NCBI GenBank assembly: GCA_038229295.1
Contig: JBBROO010000043.1
Span: 1 to 25,345, forward strand
DNA from: JAJPGZ01 sp038229295
GTDB lineage: Bacteria; Verrucomicrobiota; Verrucomicrobiia; Chthoniobacterales; UBA10450
DNA length: 25,345 nt
Direction: 5' to 3'
Position numbers and translations under genes: made by a program. Below, piece after piece: positions 23,460 through 25,345 of this stretch; the first letter of the stretch is position 1; each line of letters starts with the position of its first letter. Below the pieces are notes generated by a model. It had not been told where the DNA came from, searched no databases, and was given only the letters and a program-made list of their open reading frames with translations.

Positions 23460-24730
23460 TACTCGCGAAATCTTCGGAACCACGGATACGGAAACGAATC
23501 TCCCGGACAATCCGTGCCCCAGCGCGGCGGGTTCGCTTCGCGATGCGGCTTCACCACCGGATAGTGATTGTCGATCTTGCCGCAACGTTGCCGCAGATAA
23601 CGAATTAGTTCCTCGCAACAATCGAGCTGCGCCCGCGTCGGTTGGTCGCGATTGAAATCGCCGACCAGACAAATTCCGAGCGCGATGTTGTTCAGATAAT
23701 CGCTGTGCACATGGCCGCCGTTAATCTGCCGCCGCCACCGATCACCCACTTCGATCTGTCCGTTGCCTGTCGATGTCCCGTTCCCGATGACGAAATGATA
23801 CGCCAGCCCATTTTGCATGTGGCGCACATGCTTATGGTAGTAATCGAACACGCGCGCGTTGCCCTGCCGCGTGCCGCTATTGTGCACGACAATCATTTGC
23901 CAACGCGGATTCCGTCGGTCTGCCGGCGCGCGATCGATCTCCGCGCGCACTGAGCGCGTCAGATAACGAAAGCCCGCGCCGCTGCTCGTGCTGCCACTGC
24001 TGCGCCCGCCGTCGCCGAACAATCGCGACCAAAATCCGCGCGGACGATCGTAGCCACTTTTCTCGATCGTTAATTGCTCGGGCTCTTCCACCGGCGGCGC
24101 GACAAATGTAGATGTCGATCTTGGCGCAGGCGGCGCGCTCGGAGTTGGAACCGACAACGCATTCGGCGCTGATGCGGAAGGTTCGGTCGAAGGAGTCTCC
24201 GAAGGTTTCGGAGAGCTGCGCTTCGTTGGGGCCGGCGTCTCATCATCTTTCGGCGTCGGTTTTTTCTTCGCCTTCCCTTTTCCTTTTTCTTTCGCGGCGG
24301 CTGTTTTCTTTTTCGCCGACTTCGAAGGCGAAGCGCTCGGCGATTTCTTCGGCTTCGGTTTCGGCGTCGCTTCCGATTCGTCCGGCGATTCCGTCGGCTT
24401 CGCTTTCACCGCCGAACTCTTTTTCTTCGGCGAGGGACTGGGCGATTCGTCGTCCCTGTTGTCCGGCGTTTCCGATGGTTTCGCTTTTGGCTTCGGCGAT
24501 GGCGAAGTTTTTTTCTTCGCGCTTTTCTTTTTCGGCGTCGGTGATTCGTCGGGAGACGGTGACGCCGCCGCATCTGCTTTGCGGATCTCGAGCGGCTTTT
24601 GTTTTACCTCATCGCTTTGCTGCCCGTAGAGAATCGTGGCGATGACCGCGCTCATCGCGCAGAGCGTTGAAAGCGAAACCCGGAGACGCACCACTGACGC
24701 GCAGCGTAACAGAGCCGGAGAGCCGTTCAA
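23459..24730 (-). CDS. Zinc N-acetylmuramoyl-L-alanine amidase with long Lys/Pro/Ser-rich linker
   Basis: The 423-residue exported protein has an N-terminal hydrophobic segment (about 16-36), a low-complexity region at about 45-225 made of SPSPDESPTPKKKS, PKPKPKKSPSAS-like stretches, and a C-terminal Amidase_2/PGRP domain at about 275-423. Putative zinc ligands are His283 (VVHNSGT), His396 (KPHREA) and Cys408 (TDCPGD). The domain also has LAYHFVIGNG and GICLVGDFN. It would cut the amide between MurNAc and the stem peptide. The basic linker may span or bind the wall or envelope. The start may be 24730 or the ATG at 24655, which trims the extra N-terminus and leaves a short signal segment. Two 10-mer copies (23569, 24113) encode K-I-D and R-S-T. 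It follows the YihY-like gene by 20 nt on the same strand. Confidence 0.88.
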   Translation of the reverse strand: MNGSPALLRCASVVRLRVSLSTLCAMSAVIATILYGQQSDEVKQKPLEIRKADAAASPSPDESPTPKKKSAKKKTSPSPKPKAKPSETPDNRDDESPSPSPKKKSSAVKAKPTESPDESEATPKPKPKKSPSASPSKSAKKKTAAAKEKGKGKAKKKPTPKDDETPAPTKRSSPKPSETPSTEPSASAPNALSVPTPSAPPAPRSTSTFVAPPVEEPEQLTIEKSGYDRPRGFWSRLFGDGGRSSGSTSSGAGFRYLTRSVRAEIDRAPADRRNPRWQMIVVHNSGTRQGNARVFDYYHKHVRHMQNGLAYHFVIGNGTSTGNGQIEVGDRWRRQINGGHVHSDYLNNIALGICLVGDFNRDQPTRAQLDCCEELIRYLRQRCGKIDNHYPVVKPHREANPPRWGTDCPGDSFPYPWFRRFRE

Positions 24731-24750
24731 CTCGCGAAAACTCTTTCGCC

Positions 24751-25345
24751 TCAGACCGGCTGCGCGACCGGCTCTTCCGGCGCGGGAGCGATGCGAGCCT
24801 GATGTTCGCGCCTAACGATCGCGTTCAATTTTCCGCCGACCAGAACAAGCAAACACGTCAGATACATCCACGTCAACAAAACGATGAGCGATGCCAGCGC
24901 GAGGTAGGTCGGATTGTAGCGATCGTATCGCGCGACATAGATTTGGAAAAACTTCGTCACGATGATCCAACCGACGGAGAAAAAAATCGCGCCGGGAAGC
25001 GCTTGTCGCACCGTGAAATAATTGTGCGGAGTGAGCAGATAAAGCGCGAGCGCGAGCAAAGTCAGCGCCAGCGCCGTGAAAGGAAGATTCAGCGCCGCGA
25101 CCCATTCCTGCAACGGCACCGCTAGTTGAAAATTCACTTCCGCTATTCCGGCGAGCGTTTCTCCAAACACGGCCGCGGTGAAACAAATCAGGATCGTGAT
25201 TCCAAACCAGAAGAGCATGAAAAACGAGATGATGTATTTCGACCACCAGTTTGTTTCTTCGCGCACGCCGCCCGTTTCACTTAACGCGCGCGATATTGTC
25301 GCGATGAAAACGGTGCCGAAATAAATTCCAAAAATAATTCCAGCA
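24751..25345 (-). CDS. YihY/BrkB-family membrane protein, 5' part beyond the window
   Basis: The frame is open to the right edge (an upstream GTG at 25266 is internal), so only the C-terminal 198 or so residues are present. Visible are AGIIFGIYFGTVFIATISRAL, NWWSKYIISFFMLFWFGITILIC, FTALALTLLALALYLLTPHNY, RQALPGAIFFSVGWIIVTKFFQIYVARYDRYNPTY and ALASLIVLLTWMYLTCLLVLVGGKLNAIV. The last two stretches match the conserved end of YihY/BrkB inner-membrane proteins, where LPGA...FxxYxxxxxxYxxxYG..A and LxxLYLxxxxxLxGAELN occur. The Glu of AELN is Lys here (GKLN). The function of the family is unsettled, and old annotations as RNase BN are wrong. It precedes the amidase by 20 nt, perhaps one transcript. 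Confidence 0.88.
   Translation of the reverse strand, partial: AGIIFGIYFGTVFIATISRALSETGGVREETNWWSKYIISFFMLFWFGITILICFTAAVFGETLAGIAEVNFQLAVPLQEWVAALNLPFTALALTLLALALYLLTPHNYFTVRQALPGAIFFSVGWIIVTKFFQIYVARYDRYNPTYLALASLIVLLTWMYLTCLLVLVGGKLNAIVRREHQARIAPAPEEPVAQPV

Larger units (their letters stand above)
588..24122. repeat. Dispersed exact 10-mer TGTCGATCTT / AAGATCGACA, 29 copies
   Basis: Read as TGTCGATCTT on the + strand, copies start at 588, 1401, 1737, 2099, 2617, 3187, 6490, 7381, 8401, 9169, 11738, 13076, 13092, 14324, 16113, 17569, 19594, 20900, 21688, 23569 and 24113 (21 copies). Read as AAGATCGACA, they start at 871, 1261, 9045, 16330, 16991, 18977, 19162 and 20222 (8 copies). The base before TGTC is A or T in 27 of 29, so the core is WTGTCGATCTT. 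Twenty-five copies are inside genes, encoding V-D-L (9), K-I-D (6), D-R-Q (4), R-S-T (3) or S-I-L/F (3), which is five reading frames. Four are intergenic. Only seven one-mismatch copies were found (43, 1013, 5215, 9825, 9847, 11701, 14624). Composition predicts about 0.03 exact copies. The pattern resembles a DNA uptake sequence, but the function is inferred. Confidence 0.9.
2797..24817. repeat. Second enriched short word, GTTAGGC / GCCTAAC (often CGTTAGGC)
   Basis: Exact 8-mer CGTTAGGC or its complement starts at 2797, 7464, 9081, 10400, 12413, 12788, 15196, 17780, 21664, 22887 and 24810 (11 copies, about 1 expected). The 7-mer GTTAGGC or its complement adds 12668, 15527, 18405, 21030 and 23114 (16 in total, about 3 expected). 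In genes it is read as L-G (TTA GGC), L-T (CTA ACG), V-R (GTT AGG) or P-N, so several frames are used and otherwise rare TTA, CTA and AGG codons are introduced. Close variants CGTTAGGG and CGTTAGGT occur near 5154, 15793 and 15904. No function is known to me. Confidence 0.65.

Noticed and set aside
588..24122. Explaining the 10-mer as codon usage or a shared protein motif
   Set aside because: It appears in five codon frames, on both strands and in intergenic DNA.
588..24122. ParB parS or terminus-macrodomain (MatP-type) sites
   Set aside because: Those are palindromic and far rarer; this word is non-palindromic and occurs about once per 0.87 kb.

Overview
The window is about 25.3 kb of GC-rich (roughly 58%, my estimate) chromosomal DNA, closely packed, with no rRNA, tRNA, CRISPR array or insertion sequence that I can see. 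Several features suggest a free-living, probably soil, Verrucomicrobium of the Chthoniobacterales/Spartobacteria type: few clear Shine-Dalgarno sites, a kinase-MurQ fusion, an NAD-dependent ligase with an insertion, an ECF-sigma/anti-sigma pair of verrucomicrobial type, and several families of short palindromic intergenic repeats. This placement is inference, with moderate confidence.

Layout. 73-462 (-): two tiny membrane proteins (DUF3185 and lmo0937/DUF5670 type). 583-2331 (-): a fused sugar kinase and MurNAc-6-phosphate etherase for peptidoglycan recycling, divergent from ligA (2477-4690, +). 4724-5176 (-): a lower-GC orphan SWIM zinc-finger protein. 5226-8224 (-): an envelope-stress-like cluster with, in transcription order, a YugP-type membrane metallopeptidase, an ECF sigma factor, a one-TM putative anti-sigma factor and an HtrA-like protein that has lost all three catalytic residues. 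8274-13021 (-): an M24 aminopeptidase overlapping by 4 nt a 1204-residue ABC-2 type transporter with TerB-like and FHA-like N-terminal parts. 13182-15218 (+): ftsH, followed by a TonB-C-like secreted protein. 15805-19087 (-): HPF, a host-attachment-family protein and glgX. 19173-19739 (+): an ICMT-like methyltransferase. 19757-20185 (-): a tandem ACT protein. 20329-23357 (+): an APC permease and two secreted proteins of unknown function. 23459-25345 (-): a peptidoglycan amidase with a long Lys/Pro/Ser linker and a YihY/BrkB membrane protein cut by the right edge.

Most unusual signal. The 10-mer TGTCGATCTT (reverse complement AAGATCGACA) occurs 29 times exactly, about once per 0.87 kb, where base composition predicts about 0.03. 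It lies in nearly every gene, is read in five different codon frames on both strands, and also sits in intergenic DNA. Selection therefore appears to act on the DNA word itself. Its density and exactness resemble the DNA uptake sequences of Neisseria and Pasteurellaceae, and I know of no such word described for this phylum. A second, shorter word, (C)GTTAGGC, is also enriched (16 copies against about 3 expected) and puts rare TTA, CTA and AGG codons into genes.

Functional themes are the cell envelope and peptidoglycan (MurK-MurQ, amidase, stress sigma cluster, FtsH, YugP), glycogen use (GlgX) and ribosome hibernation (HPF).
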